Notes: generated by a model not told the origin, from the letters alone. Positions 1 to 6,664 are shown, counted from the first letter of the stretch. The stretch is 10,758 nt of DNA from Clostridiales bacterium (GCA_004556455.1 SFGY01000048.1:1-10758); one strand, 5' to 3'. Translations and numbers: made by a program.

Positions 1-39
1 CCCTGCTAAGAAAGATAAAAGCAATTTCCTTATCTTCAT
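1..39 (-). CDS. Start of an exported protein, cut by the window edge
   Basis: Only the first 13 codons are inside the window: MKIRKLLLSFLAG. Basic residues followed by a hydrophobic run look like the start of a signal peptide, so the product is probably secreted, a lipoprotein or membrane anchored. An AAGGAG ribosome binding site lies 8 to 9 nt before the ATG and touches the TAA stop of the preceding gene, so this is very likely the fifth gene of the sigma-factor operon. Nothing more about function can be seen. Confidence 0.7.
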   Translation of the reverse strand, partial: MKIRKLLLSFLAG

Positions 40-50
40 GTCACAGCTCC

Positions 51-1358
51 TTATTGAATTTCGGTTCCGCCCCACTCCACTACCGTAAAACCGGAACGCT
101 GTACTGCACTCAAAACCTGCTCCGGCAAGGGGATATACGAATCTGCCTTTTTCCAAGCCATAAAAACACGGATCAGCGTATCCGGTTCAGGGCTTACTTT
201 AAGCTCGGCGGCATTTGTATAAGCGTCAGTCTGGAAAGAAATAATGTTGTATGGGTTTTGCTCCATCTGCGGCAGCCAATACACGATAAACTCGTTTGCT
301 TCACGGCGGGTAAGACCCAGTTGCTCCAAGGCACCTTCCAAAAATGCAGCGGTATCCTTGCCCTTTACACAAAAGCCTTTGCTCATATCATACTTCGCGT
401 AGGTTTCGCCTTCCCAGTAAAGATAGTTATAGGTTTGTCCGTTTTTATCGGTCAATGTTCCGTCCGGCGCCGCCGTGACGACCCACCCATCGCTATACTT
501 CGGATAGGTGCAAGTCAGTCTGCCGTCAAGAGCAAGCTCAACGGAGACATCTGTTTCCTTTTCGGGATACAGATAAATGACCGGCTTATATGCAACAAAG
601 GGTTCCGGTTGCCAATCGCTTGCCTGTACAGTCAGCACATCCGCTTCCACGCGTCCATTTTCTTGGTCATAATAGGTGTTTTCATAGGTGCAGGTGATCT
701 GATCTCCGACACACCACTCCTCTGAAAGCTTGCCGTTTAGCTTAATTTCATACGGCATCGGGATAACGGGGCTTGCAAAAAAGCAATTGGAATAGATCTT
801 TGTGATCTTGATATGGTCGAAAAAGTTGTAATCGACTTTTTCTGCCTTATTTTTATCAAGCCACTGCTCGGTATACTCCATATGGCGAAGGTCATCGGAT
901 AATTGCCAGCTTGTCGCATGGATCCGAGCAGGGTAGGACTCCATAATTTCGCCCGTATAGGTCACCTTGACCACACTGCCGACCTCAACATCAAGCTTTT
1001 CCAATTCACTGATGCCAAAAGAAATCTTATCGCTGCTTTTCAGCTCGGCGCTATCTGAAACCGGCTGAACAAGAGCGGATGATTCACCGACTTCAAGTAC
1101 GGTTGCTGTAAACGAATGCTCCGCTTTATCTTTCTCCCGTGTCCACAAGCTGTCGATAGATCTGAAATTATTCGGAAAAAGATAAACACGCAGCTTATCG
1201 TAGGTGCTATCCCCGGTCAGCCTGTTCCATTTCACGATTTTATAAGTCAAAGCGGTATATTCTCTCGTTCCGCCATCCTTATAAACACCACTGGGAATCG
1301 GTATGAAGAGAACTGCAATAAGGACAATAACGATGGGAATCCATTTTTTCTTTTTCAT
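51..1358 (-). CDS. Membrane-anchored extracytoplasmic protein with C-terminal KPVIYLYPE domain, function unknown
   Basis: The product is 435 residues. Residues 1-24 form a basic then hydrophobic N-terminus (MKKKKW followed by an Ile/Val/Leu run), which is a signal anchor or uncleaved signal peptide. There is no lipobox, so the rest should lie outside the membrane. Residues 80-153 and 178-249 look like two related small beta-barrel (OB-like) units: each has a hydrophobic strand pattern and a 'VG..V.VTY' or 'VGDQITCTY' core. Residues 258-432 form a separate domain opening with KPVIYLYPE, a sequence I recall as recurrent in uncharacterised Firmicutes surface proteins. No catalytic motif is evident. 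The ATG overlaps the TGA of the preceding lipoprotein gene (ATGA), and the AAGGAGG site lies inside that gene, so translation is probably coupled. Domain naming is by eye; the function is not known to me. Confidence 0.85.
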   Translation of the reverse strand: MKKKKWIPIVIVLIAVLFIPIPSGVYKDGGTREYTALTYKIVKWNRLTGDSTYDKLRVYLFPNNFRSIDSLWTREKDKAEHSFTATVLEVGESSALVQPVSDSAELKSSDKISFGISELEKLDVEVGSVVKVTYTGEIMESYPARIHATSWQLSDDLRHMEYTEQWLDKNKAEKVDYNFFDHIKITKIYSNCFFASPVIPMPYEIKLNGKLSEEWCVGDQITCTYENTYYDQENGRVEADVLTVQASDWQPEPFVAYKPVIYLYPEKETDVSVELALDGRLTCTYPKYSDGWVVTAAPDGTLTDKNGQTYNYLYWEGETYAKYDMSKGFCVKGKDTAAFLEGALEQLGLTRREANEFIVYWLPQMEQNPYNIISFQTDAYTNAAELKVSPEPDTLIRVFMAWKKADSYIPLPEQVLSAVQRSGFTVVEWGGTEIQ

Positions 1359-2920
1359 TTTGCCGCCTCCTTATTGATGACTTTGCCATTATAAGAAACC
1401 GTGATGCTCTGTACTTTCTCAGACCTGTTCTTTTCATAAAAGCTGACTGTCCATAAGCCTTTTTCCGAGTCGAATATCGCATCGGTCCGATCATATTTTG
1501 CGGTAATACCCTTCTTTGCAATTTCGATTGCTTGGGATTTATCTATGATACCGTCTGCAATTTTAACGGTGCCGAGTATCTGCATAGCTTCATCGCCATA
1601 CCGGTCCCACCATTTATCCGCTCCTTCATTTATTGCCACATAAGAACCGGGCATATCGGTAAAGCTGATAAAATCCCATACCTTCTTATTATCGTAAGTG
1701 CCTTTTCGTGCTTTATATGCACCGACAGTGATTTCTTTCTCTTCAAGACCGGTGCCGCAAACACCGAATGCGGTATAGCACCATACTTTTATTTTGCCCT
1801 CGTCCTGATCTGCCGGCCAAAAGGAAATACAATATTCGTTGGCATTATCACCATGCTCCGTCTCATAATTCCAGTCGTGAGGGATCGTAAGTTCGATATT
1901 GGAATAATTTCCGGACTCTCGTGCCGTGGTTGACTGTATCTTGGGGTTAACACCGTCCAAGTACACGATCACATCAGATTCGCTGGCCACATCAATGTCC
2001 GCTTCAGGCTCGATCAAAATATGCCACGCAGCCATGTCAGAAGTACCGACCTCCGGAATAATGGAACGAATGCTGATATACAGCTTACCATCGGAACCTA
2101 ATTTGACATTATCGACATTATGTCGATTTGATCCGCTGCCTTCTTCAAGAAGAACCATTACAAGAATCTGCTTTTCAAAGTATGCCTCATTGTATTTATC
2201 GCAGGCGTCAAGAAAACCGATGGTGGTGTCCGAATAAACTTTGTCTTTACGCTCCAGGTCATACTTATCTTTGCTTGCATTATAGTAAGCCTTCAGTCCA
2301 TCAACAGAGCGAATGATCTTAACAACGGGATAGTCCACATCTTCGCGATACCCGTCTGTTCTGATATATTGAGGGTTAAAATCGATAAAGGACTTTTGTA
2401 CTTCTCCGCCGGAATCTCCGGTGCGGGTAACAGTAAACTCCGCCCACAGCTTGCACTTTGTACTTTCTCTGCCGCGTCCCTTATCGTAAACACTGCAGTC
2501 AGTCACAAAACGGTACTTTCCGTTTTCGGAGATATCAAAAGAGTTTGACAGAGTATAGCTTTTTGTTTGAGTGGAATTTTTTCTCAGTTCATAGCCTATG
2601 GCAGTAAAGTAAAGCCCGTTGATTGCACAGCTTGACCATTTACCGTTCTGCTCACGCTCAATATCGTAGCTTTCCCCATAAACCACTTCATAAAAGGTTT
2701 TGTTGACCCAGCTGACATTCAACTGTGTTTTTCCTTCATCCTCGGCAAGATTTAAAATTCTGACACTTACACCGTCAAAATCCGTGTCGGTCTCGCCGAT
2801 TGCAACTTTGAGTGTGCCGGATTGGCTATCGCCGTTTTTGCTTTGCCCATCATCCCGGCTGCACGCAGTGAGGCAACCCAGCAGCAAAACAGACAGTAAC
2901 GCAGAAATTACTCTTTTCAT
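1355..2920 (-). CDS. Multidomain lipoprotein (Ig-like, PrcB-like and PepSY-like segments), function unknown
   Basis: The product is 521 residues. Its N-terminus is a lipoprotein signal with the lipobox LTAC (Cys20), followed by a polar Ser/Asp/Gly linker, so it should be lipid-anchored on the outer face of the membrane. Segments judged by eye are as follows. Residues 48-165 form an Ig-like beta domain with 'YDIERE.NGKW' and 'ENGKYRFV' strands, similar to Big_14-type modules. Residues 178-325 resemble a PrcB/PrcB_C-like fold ('ILVMVLLEEGSGSNRH', 'MAAWHILIE'). Residues 340-455 are an unassigned domain rich in Trp and Cys. Residues 460-516 resemble a PepSY unit ('AIEIAKKGI', 'GLWTVSFY', 'VSYNGKVI'). 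An AAGGAGG site lies 8 nt before the start, and the start overlaps the upstream stop as ATGA. The gene sits in a sigma-factor operon, which suggests an envelope sensor or effector. The domain labels need profile searches and the biochemical role is unknown. Confidence 0.85.
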   Translation of the reverse strand: MKRVISALLSVLLLGCLTACSRDDGQSKNGDSQSGTLKVAIGETDTDFDGVSVRILNLAEDEGKTQLNVSWVNKTFYEVVYGESYDIEREQNGKWSSCAINGLYFTAIGYELRKNSTQTKSYTLSNSFDISENGKYRFVTDCSVYDKGRGRESTKCKLWAEFTVTRTGDSGGEVQKSFIDFNPQYIRTDGYREDVDYPVVKIIRSVDGLKAYYNASKDKYDLERKDKVYSDTTIGFLDACDKYNEAYFEKQILVMVLLEEGSGSNRHNVDNVKLGSDGKLYISIRSIIPEVGTSDMAAWHILIEPEADIDVASESDVIVYLDGVNPKIQSTTARESGNYSNIELTIPHDWNYETEHGDNANEYCISFWPADQDEGKIKVWCYTAFGVCGTGLEEKEITVGAYKARKGTYDNKKVWDFISFTDMPGSYVAINEGADKWWDRYGDEAMQILGTVKIADGIIDKSQAIEIAKKGITAKYDRTDAIFDSEKGLWTVSFYEKNRSEKVQSITVSYNGKVINKEAAK

Positions 2921-3516
2921 TTGCCATCCTCCTTTTTGAGCACTACTCCCAGTGCCTGTAACAGCTGCACATATTGCTCCTCGGTCAAAATGGTTTCTTT
3001 CTTTGCTGCATTGTCTATAAGAATGTGGTCATTCAGCATATAACAAGTTTGACCGCCATCGGTTGCCGTAAATATGATCATATATACAGGTGCCGCATCA
3101 TATGCATCGCTGCCGGATGTCTGTTGTCCTTCCTGATCTTCGGTTTTATGATCGCCGGTCTGAACAATGTTATTAAACATCGACTGGACCAAGCGATAGA
3201 CTCCTGCTATTTCTGCCGGATCGTCCTTCAATACCGCGGTCTGATCTTTGGTTGCACTGTTCTTCCTCTCTATTCGTACATATTCGTTTTGGCTATATGC
3301 AGCACCGGAAGCATTTTCGGCACGCTCATCCGTTGCACCGGATTTCTTGTTGTTTACAGGCAGCATTGCCGGCAAAACCATTACAGACCATACTGTTATG
3401 ATCAGACAAAGCGGTATACACACCGCAAGCGCACGGCTGCGAGCTTTTCTGCGCTCTTTTATTCTGTTTTCACTGCGGCGGAACACCTCCGCTTTTCTTT
3501 CTTCAAAGCTTCTCAT
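2917..3516 (-). CDS. One-pass membrane protein in anti-sigma factor position
   Basis: The product is 199 residues. Residues 1-28 are a short, highly basic cytoplasmic segment. Residues 29-51 form one transmembrane helix. Residues 52-199 are an extracytoplasmic domain beginning with a polar linker and ending in a mixed alpha/beta region ('VYMIIFTATDGG', 'ILTEEQYVQLLQALG'). The gene follows the sigma factor with an ATGA overlap, the classical position and topology of an anti-sigma factor or membrane partner. However, the cytoplasmic part is only about 28 residues and shows no HxxxCxxC zinc anti-sigma motif, so it is not a standard ZAS protein. It could hold the sigma factor through the basic tail, or it could be a target rather than a regulator. 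The next gene (lipoprotein) starts by overlapping this stop. Gene and topology are well supported; the anti-sigma role is an inference from context. Confidence 0.85.
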   Translation of the reverse strand: MRSFEERKAEVFRRSENRIKERRKARSRALAVCIPLCLIITVWSVMVLPAMLPVNNKKSGATDERAENASGAAYSQNEYVRIERKNSATKDQTAVLKDDPAEIAGVYRLVQSMFNNIVQTGDHKTEDQEGQQTSGSDAYDAAPVYMIIFTATDGGQTCYMLNDHILIDNAAKKETILTEEQYVQLLQALGVVLKKEDGK

Positions 3517-4064
3517 AATAACAGCTCACCATCCTTTCCAAGAATGATGCGAAGCTCCTTTTTGGCACGATACAGAAGGTTATCCACCTGCTTGCGGCTT
3601 TTCTTCATGACCTTTCCTGCTTCGTCATAAGACAGATCTTCAAAATAAATCAAATGAATGACAACACGCATATCATCCGGAAGTGAGTCGAGAGCATTGT
3701 TTACGATTCTTTTCCGTTCATTCTTCAAAACGGTTTCTTCCAGTGCCTCCAGTTCGGTCGACACTTTCTCTGCCTCGGAAAGCTCAACAAAATCAATGAT
3801 TTTGCGACGCTTTATGTAATTCAACGCTCTGCTGCGACCAAGCATGAACAGATAGGTTTTCAGTGTCACCTTGAAATTGTACCGATGTTTATTGACCACC
3901 AGATCGGAAAAAGCATCGATGGCAATATCCTCGACCGCATGGATGTCATGCACATAACGGTCGATGAAGAACACAAGGCCGTCAAACAGTTCCTTCATTA
4001 TCTCGTCAAAGGCACTCTCATCACCTTCAAGGAAACGGCGGTAGCTACTTGCGCCGTTATCCAT
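3513..4064 (-). CDS. ECF-type RNA polymerase sigma factor (sigma-70 family)
   Basis: The product is 183 residues, the usual size of a two-domain ECF sigma factor. Region 2 spans about residues 12-88, with 'AVEDIAIDAFSDLVV' (2.1-2.2) and 'LKTYLFMLGRSRALNYIKRR' (2.3-2.4). Region 4 spans about 115-175, with 'LDSLPDDMRVVIHLIYFEDL' and a helix-turn-helix near 143-172 ('SYDEAGKVMKKSRKQVDNLL'). It directs core RNA polymerase to its own promoter set. It is first in the operon, with an ATGA overlap into the membrane protein, and is preceded by a promoter-like TATAAT and an AAGGAGG site. Such factors often activate their own operon; the sequence does not prove that here. The start is fixed by the ribosome binding site at 4072-4078. 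Confidence 0.93.
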   Translation of the reverse strand: MDNGASSYRRFLEGDESAFDEIMKELFDGLVFFIDRYVHDIHAVEDIAIDAFSDLVVNKHRYNFKVTLKTYLFMLGRSRALNYIKRRKIIDFVELSEAEKVSTELEALEETVLKNERKRIVNNALDSLPDDMRVVIHLIYFEDLSYDEAGKVMKKSRKQVDNLLYRAKKELRIILGKDGELLL

Positions 4065-4077
4065 AGGAGTTCCTCCT
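4065..4077 (-). promoter_or_regulatory. Small hairpin over the sigma gene ribosome binding site
   Basis: On the minus strand AGGAG-GAA-CTCCT reads directly into the ATG. It can form a 5-bp stem with a 3-nt loop that pairs the core of the Shine-Dalgarno sequence. If it forms, it would lower translation initiation of the sigma factor. The stem is short, so the effect may be small. Confidence 0.4.
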
Positions 4078-4083
4078 TATTAC

Positions 4084-4101
4084 GGGATCACGTCTGATCC
4101 C
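4084..4101 (-). promoter_or_regulatory. Perfect 7-bp inverted repeat in the sigma operon leader
   Basis: GGGATCA-GACG-TGATCCC (minus strand) is a perfect 7-bp inverted repeat with a 4-nt spacer. It begins about 8 nt after the TATAAT at 4114-4109, so it would be the first structure in the mRNA. It could be a 5' stabilising hairpin or a DNA operator at the start site. No T-tract follows it, so it is not a terminator. Confidence 0.5.
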
Positions 4102-4108
4102 TTCACTT

Positions 4109-4137
4109 ATTATACAATCGGGCAAAGCGGCATTCCT
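4109..4137 (-). promoter_or_regulatory. Candidate promoter of the sigma-factor operon
   Basis: A perfect TATAAT -10 element lies at 4114-4109, about 45 nt before the sigma gene start. The corresponding -35 position (4137-4132) reads AGGAAT, which is poor for the housekeeping sigma factor. It contains GGAAT, which resembles the GGAAC -35 core of many ECF promoters. The -10 is convincing; the -35 and the sigma class that uses it are uncertain. Confidence 0.5.
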
Positions 4138-4140
4138 TAT

Positions 4141-4185
4141 AAAAAACGCAAAAGCCCGTAACTTTTTTGCAAGCTACAGGCTTTT
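4141..4185 (-). terminator. Rho-independent terminator after the ATPase/nuclease gene
   Basis: The minus strand reads AAAAGCCTGTA (4185-4175), a 14-nt loop, then TACGGGCTTTT (4160-4150), then GCGTTTTTTA. The 11-bp stem has one G-U pair in minus-strand RNA; the plus-strand version has a C-A mismatch there, so the structure favours the minus strand. It lies about 70 nt after the stop of the 625-residue gene and just before the sigma-operon promoter, separating the two transcription units. Confidence 0.85.
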
Positions 4186-4256
4186 GTCGTCATCCGTATA
4201 TGGCTCTCGGGTGGTCGACGCTTCCTATAACCGCTCCGGGAAGTCTATTGTTTAGT

Positions 4257-6134
4257 TTATTCGGTGTCGCTCAGCAGTTTGACACGCTTCTTGTAGAAGG
4301 AGACACCGATCTTGAAGAAGTGGGGAATGCCTTCCTGCTTCATCGCTGTGACATACTGCCGTCTTTCGATTTGCGCCAGAGCCTCTTTGGCAGAGGCCTC
4401 AAGCTCAGTGTCAATGCAGGCTTCGGCAATGCCGTCCTTTAGCACCTTGAGCTCTATGATGATACCCGGCATTTTCTTGTCGTAGGGCCTTAACTGAATG
4501 TCGTATCTGCCGTGGCCGGATTCTCTGTTGGAGTCCACACGATAGAGGTTATTCATGATCGCGCAGATCCCGAGGATAAGTCCGTGATAGAAATTCTCAT
4601 GGGCATAGTCAAAGGAGCTGATGGAATTCAGCAGCAGCTTTTGCAGATTATCCTGCAATTTCGGAACATCCTGCCTTATGATAGCCTGCTGGATCGCAAT
4701 AGCCGTTGACTGAGAGATCACATTCGTCAGTGCAGAAAGGATCTCCTTTTCATAGACATAGAAAATCTCTTTATTCGGTATGGCAATGTCGCAGATGGCA
4801 TTTCCGTCATGCAGTTCATCCTTTTTTACGACCTTCAGATAGCCGGCAGAAAGCAGGAAGCTGTAGATCGTTGTCGGGTTATTCCTGATTTCGGGATAGA
4901 TCACAGAGGTGTCCACATAAGAGGAAACCATTTGTCCCTGCATCAATTTGCGGAGATTGTCGGCAGTCTCGTCGTCCGCCTCTGCAACGATCTGTCGGAT
5001 GATGCTGTTATCTCCCGTGGATTGCCAATAGGCTTTTGCCGAACAATTCTCGTCCATATAATTGAGAACGGACCAGGGGTTGAAAATGTCCGTATCGCCA
5101 AAGCGATAGCCGTCATACCACTTACAGATCTCCTCGTACTTATCCGTTCGGCCGTAATACTCCATGATGCCCCGGATCTCGTCTTTGGTAAAGCCGAAAT
5201 ATTCACTGTAGCGGTCTTCGAGAATAGAGTTTACCTTTAAGTTGTTGAGGCCGCTGAAAATGCTTTCCTTTGCCACACGAAGAATGCCGGTCAGGAAGCC
5301 GTAGGAAAGGTTCGAGTTATCTTTGAAGGCGCCGGACAGAAGATTGCGCATAAAGCCGGTGATCTGCTCGTAGTATCCCTCCGTGTAGCCCTGCTGGATA
5401 GGTGTATCATATTCATCAATGATAATGACAGCGGGACGGCCATAATGCTCATTGAGCATGTGCGAAAGCTCCAGAAACGCCCTTGCCATGCTGACTTCCG
5501 TGATCGTACCGTCAACGACCTTACGGAAGTAGTCCTTCTCAAATTCATTGCACTTGTCACTGGTCAGCAAAACATCGTGGCGCAGATACTCATTTGCAAT
5601 GATCTCACGGATCGCCGTATAGGTCTGTTCCCATGCTGCAAACTTAATGTCCTTAAAGGTGACGAAGATGACCGGGTATTTTCCTTGCTCACGGCGGTAC
5701 TCCTCGCCGCAGCTCCAGATCTTTTTGTTCTTGAAATACCTGGAAGTATCCGTGTCGCTGACCTCGAAGAAGGTCTTCAGCATATCCATTGCCAATGTTT
5801 TTCCGAAGCGTCTCGGACGGGTAAAAAGAGAAACCTTGGGCTTGAAATCGATAAACTCCTTGAGCATCAGGGTCTTATCCACATAGTAGTACCCAGAAAC
5901 CAACTCCTTGAAATCGGACACACCAATAGGTAAAGGTAATTTGGCGGTTGCTTTCATCGCTCGTGTAAACTTATTCCTGCGGCCGTCTACTGGTTTTTCG
6001 GCATCGTCAGGAATAAGCCATAAGCCTCCTTCCTTTTTCGCACCCGCAATGCGTCCGTCTCTGCAGAGCGTGGTAATTCTTCTTTCGGTCAATTCCCAAC
6101 GGTCAGCTGCCGTCTTCACATCCATATAGCTCAT
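4257..6134 (-). CDS. AAA-like ATPase / PD-(D/E)XK nuclease protein with N-terminal helix-turn-helix
   Basis: The product is 625 residues. Residues 1-55 form a MerR/excisionase-like helix-turn-helix ('VKTAADRWELTERRITTLCR', then 'GGLWLIP'), followed by a basic linker. Residues about 68-300 match the AAA-ATPase-like family PF09820: 'FTRPRRFGKT' is the Walker A (G111-K112-T113) and 'AVIIIDEYD' the Walker B (D240, E241). The C-terminus (about 510-610) fits the PD-(D/E)XK family PF08011, with 'RYDIQL' (D545), 'IIIELKV' (E561, K563) and a conserved 'ALAQIE' helix. All key residues are present, so both enzymatic parts could be active. The family is common and often multicopy in gut Bacteroidota and Firmicutes; its biological role is not established. 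The start at 6134 has GGAGGGG 8 nt upstream; a second ATG lies three codons in. The gene is monocistronic, between its own strong promoter and a terminator. The helix-turn-helix may bind its own promoter (inference). Confidence 0.92.
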   Translation of the reverse strand: MSYMDVKTAADRWELTERRITTLCRDGRIAGAKKEGGLWLIPDDAEKPVDGRRNKFTRAMKATAKLPLPIGVSDFKELVSGYYYVDKTLMLKEFIDFKPKVSLFTRPRRFGKTLAMDMLKTFFEVSDTDTSRYFKNKKIWSCGEEYRREQGKYPVIFVTFKDIKFAAWEQTYTAIREIIANEYLRHDVLLTSDKCNEFEKDYFRKVVDGTITEVSMARAFLELSHMLNEHYGRPAVIIIDEYDTPIQQGYTEGYYEQITGFMRNLLSGAFKDNSNLSYGFLTGILRVAKESIFSGLNNLKVNSILEDRYSEYFGFTKDEIRGIMEYYGRTDKYEEICKWYDGYRFGDTDIFNPWSVLNYMDENCSAKAYWQSTGDNSIIRQIVAEADDETADNLRKLMQGQMVSSYVDTSVIYPEIRNNPTTIYSFLLSAGYLKVVKKDELHDGNAICDIAIPNKEIFYVYEKEILSALTNVISQSTAIAIQQAIIRQDVPKLQDNLQKLLLNSISSFDYAHENFYHGLILGICAIMNNLYRVDSNRESGHGRYDIQLRPYDKKMPGIIIELKVLKDGIAEACIDTELEASAKEALAQIERRQYVTAMKQEGIPHFFKIGVSFYKKRVKLLSDTE

Positions 6135-6169
6135 AAAAGACCCCTCCGTTCCTACTATATCATGTCAAC

Positions 6170-6198
6170 ATTATAGCAGAAATCAAAGTAGATGTCAA
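6170..6198 (-). promoter_or_regulatory. Perfect-consensus sigma-A promoter of the ATPase/nuclease gene
   Basis: TTGACA (6198-6193), a 17-bp spacer and TATAAT (6175-6170) match the consensus at every position. The spacer ends in TGC, giving an extended -10 as well. Transcription should start near 6163, about 30 nt before the ATG at 6134. A promoter this strong usually implies either high expression or repression by a bound regulator. A second TTGACAT copy begins at 6168, exactly 30 bp from the -35, and overlaps the likely start site. Confidence 0.9.
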
Positions 6199-6218
6199 GA
6201 TAGAAAGAACAATGCAAC

Positions 6219-6250
6219 TCGTACGAAACTTGATATTCTGAGTCGAATAT
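6219..6250. repeat. Two palindromes upstream of the consensus promoter
   Basis: TCGTACGA (6219-6226) is a perfect 8-bp palindrome. ATATTC-TGAGTC-GAATAT (6233-6250) is a perfect 6-bp inverted repeat with a 6-nt spacer. They lie between the signal peptidase stop and the -35 at 6198. No T-tract follows on the minus strand, so a terminator is unlikely. They may be regulator sites or chance. Confidence 0.4.
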
Positions 6251-6257
6251 ACGGATT

Positions 6258-6653
6258 CTATGGAATAATCACTACCGCTAAAACATCTTGCCTTTCTACA
6301 AAAGGCTCCTTCCAACATCGCGAATCATAGGAATGTTCCGTGTTATCCCCAAGCACATAAAAGCATTCTGCGGGTACTGTCAATGTCTGACCGTTTTCCT
6401 CAATTATATCACCGCCGACAGCGGCAACTCGTTTTACAAACAGCTTCTCATTATGCTGGAACACGATAATATCTCCAGTTTCAATTGAACCGATAATTCT
6501 GATTCCGAGAAGCACGCTGCCCGTTTTCAGGGTTGGTTCCATAGAGGAGGTTGGGACATACCCTATGAAGAACATCCACCTGAACAGAGCGATTACCGTA
6601 AAAGCTACGGAAAGCGGGATCAGTACCTGACATAACTTTTTGCCTTTTTTCAT
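6258..6653 (-). CDS. Signal peptidase I, compact form
   Basis: A membrane-bound serine protease that cleaves signal peptides from exported proteins. The product is 131 residues from the ATG at 6653. A GGAGG site lies 5 nt before that ATG; an in-frame TTG six codons earlier would place the site inside the gene, so I reject it. Residues 9-31 form one transmembrane segment. The catalytic Ser37 is in 'SSMEPT', the catalytic Lys74 in 'FVKRV', and box E is 'LGDNTEHSYDSR' (residues 101-112). All conserved boxes are present, so it should be active, but it is shorter than typical Gram-positive SipS-type enzymes of about 170-190 residues because the inserts between boxes are small. Its ribosome binding site directly follows a terminator hairpin. 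Together with the SpaA-type sortase substrate upstream, it may serve surface-protein or pilin export (inference). Confidence 0.93.
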   Translation of the reverse strand: MKKGKKLCQVLIPLSVAFTVIALFRWMFFIGYVPTSSMEPTLKTGSVLLGIRIIGSIETGDIIVFQHNEKLFVKRVAAVGGDIIEENGQTLTVPAECFYVLGDNTEHSYDSRCWKEPFVERQDVLAVVIIP

Positions 6654-6664
6654 ATACACCTCCG

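Noticed and set aside
54..725. 223-codon plus-strand frame at the left end
   Set aside because: It lies fully opposite the KPVIYLYPE-domain gene, has no ribosome binding site and is rich in unlikely composition. It is a shadow frame.
4144..4200. 18-codon ATG frame running through the terminator after the ATPase/nuclease gene
   Set aside because: It has no ribosome binding site and its codons are the terminator stem and T-tract. Chance is the better explanation.
4809..5933. Several plus-strand frames opposite the ATPase/nuclease gene
   Set aside because: The minus-strand protein has complete Walker and nuclease motifs across this span. The plus frames have no motifs or start signals.
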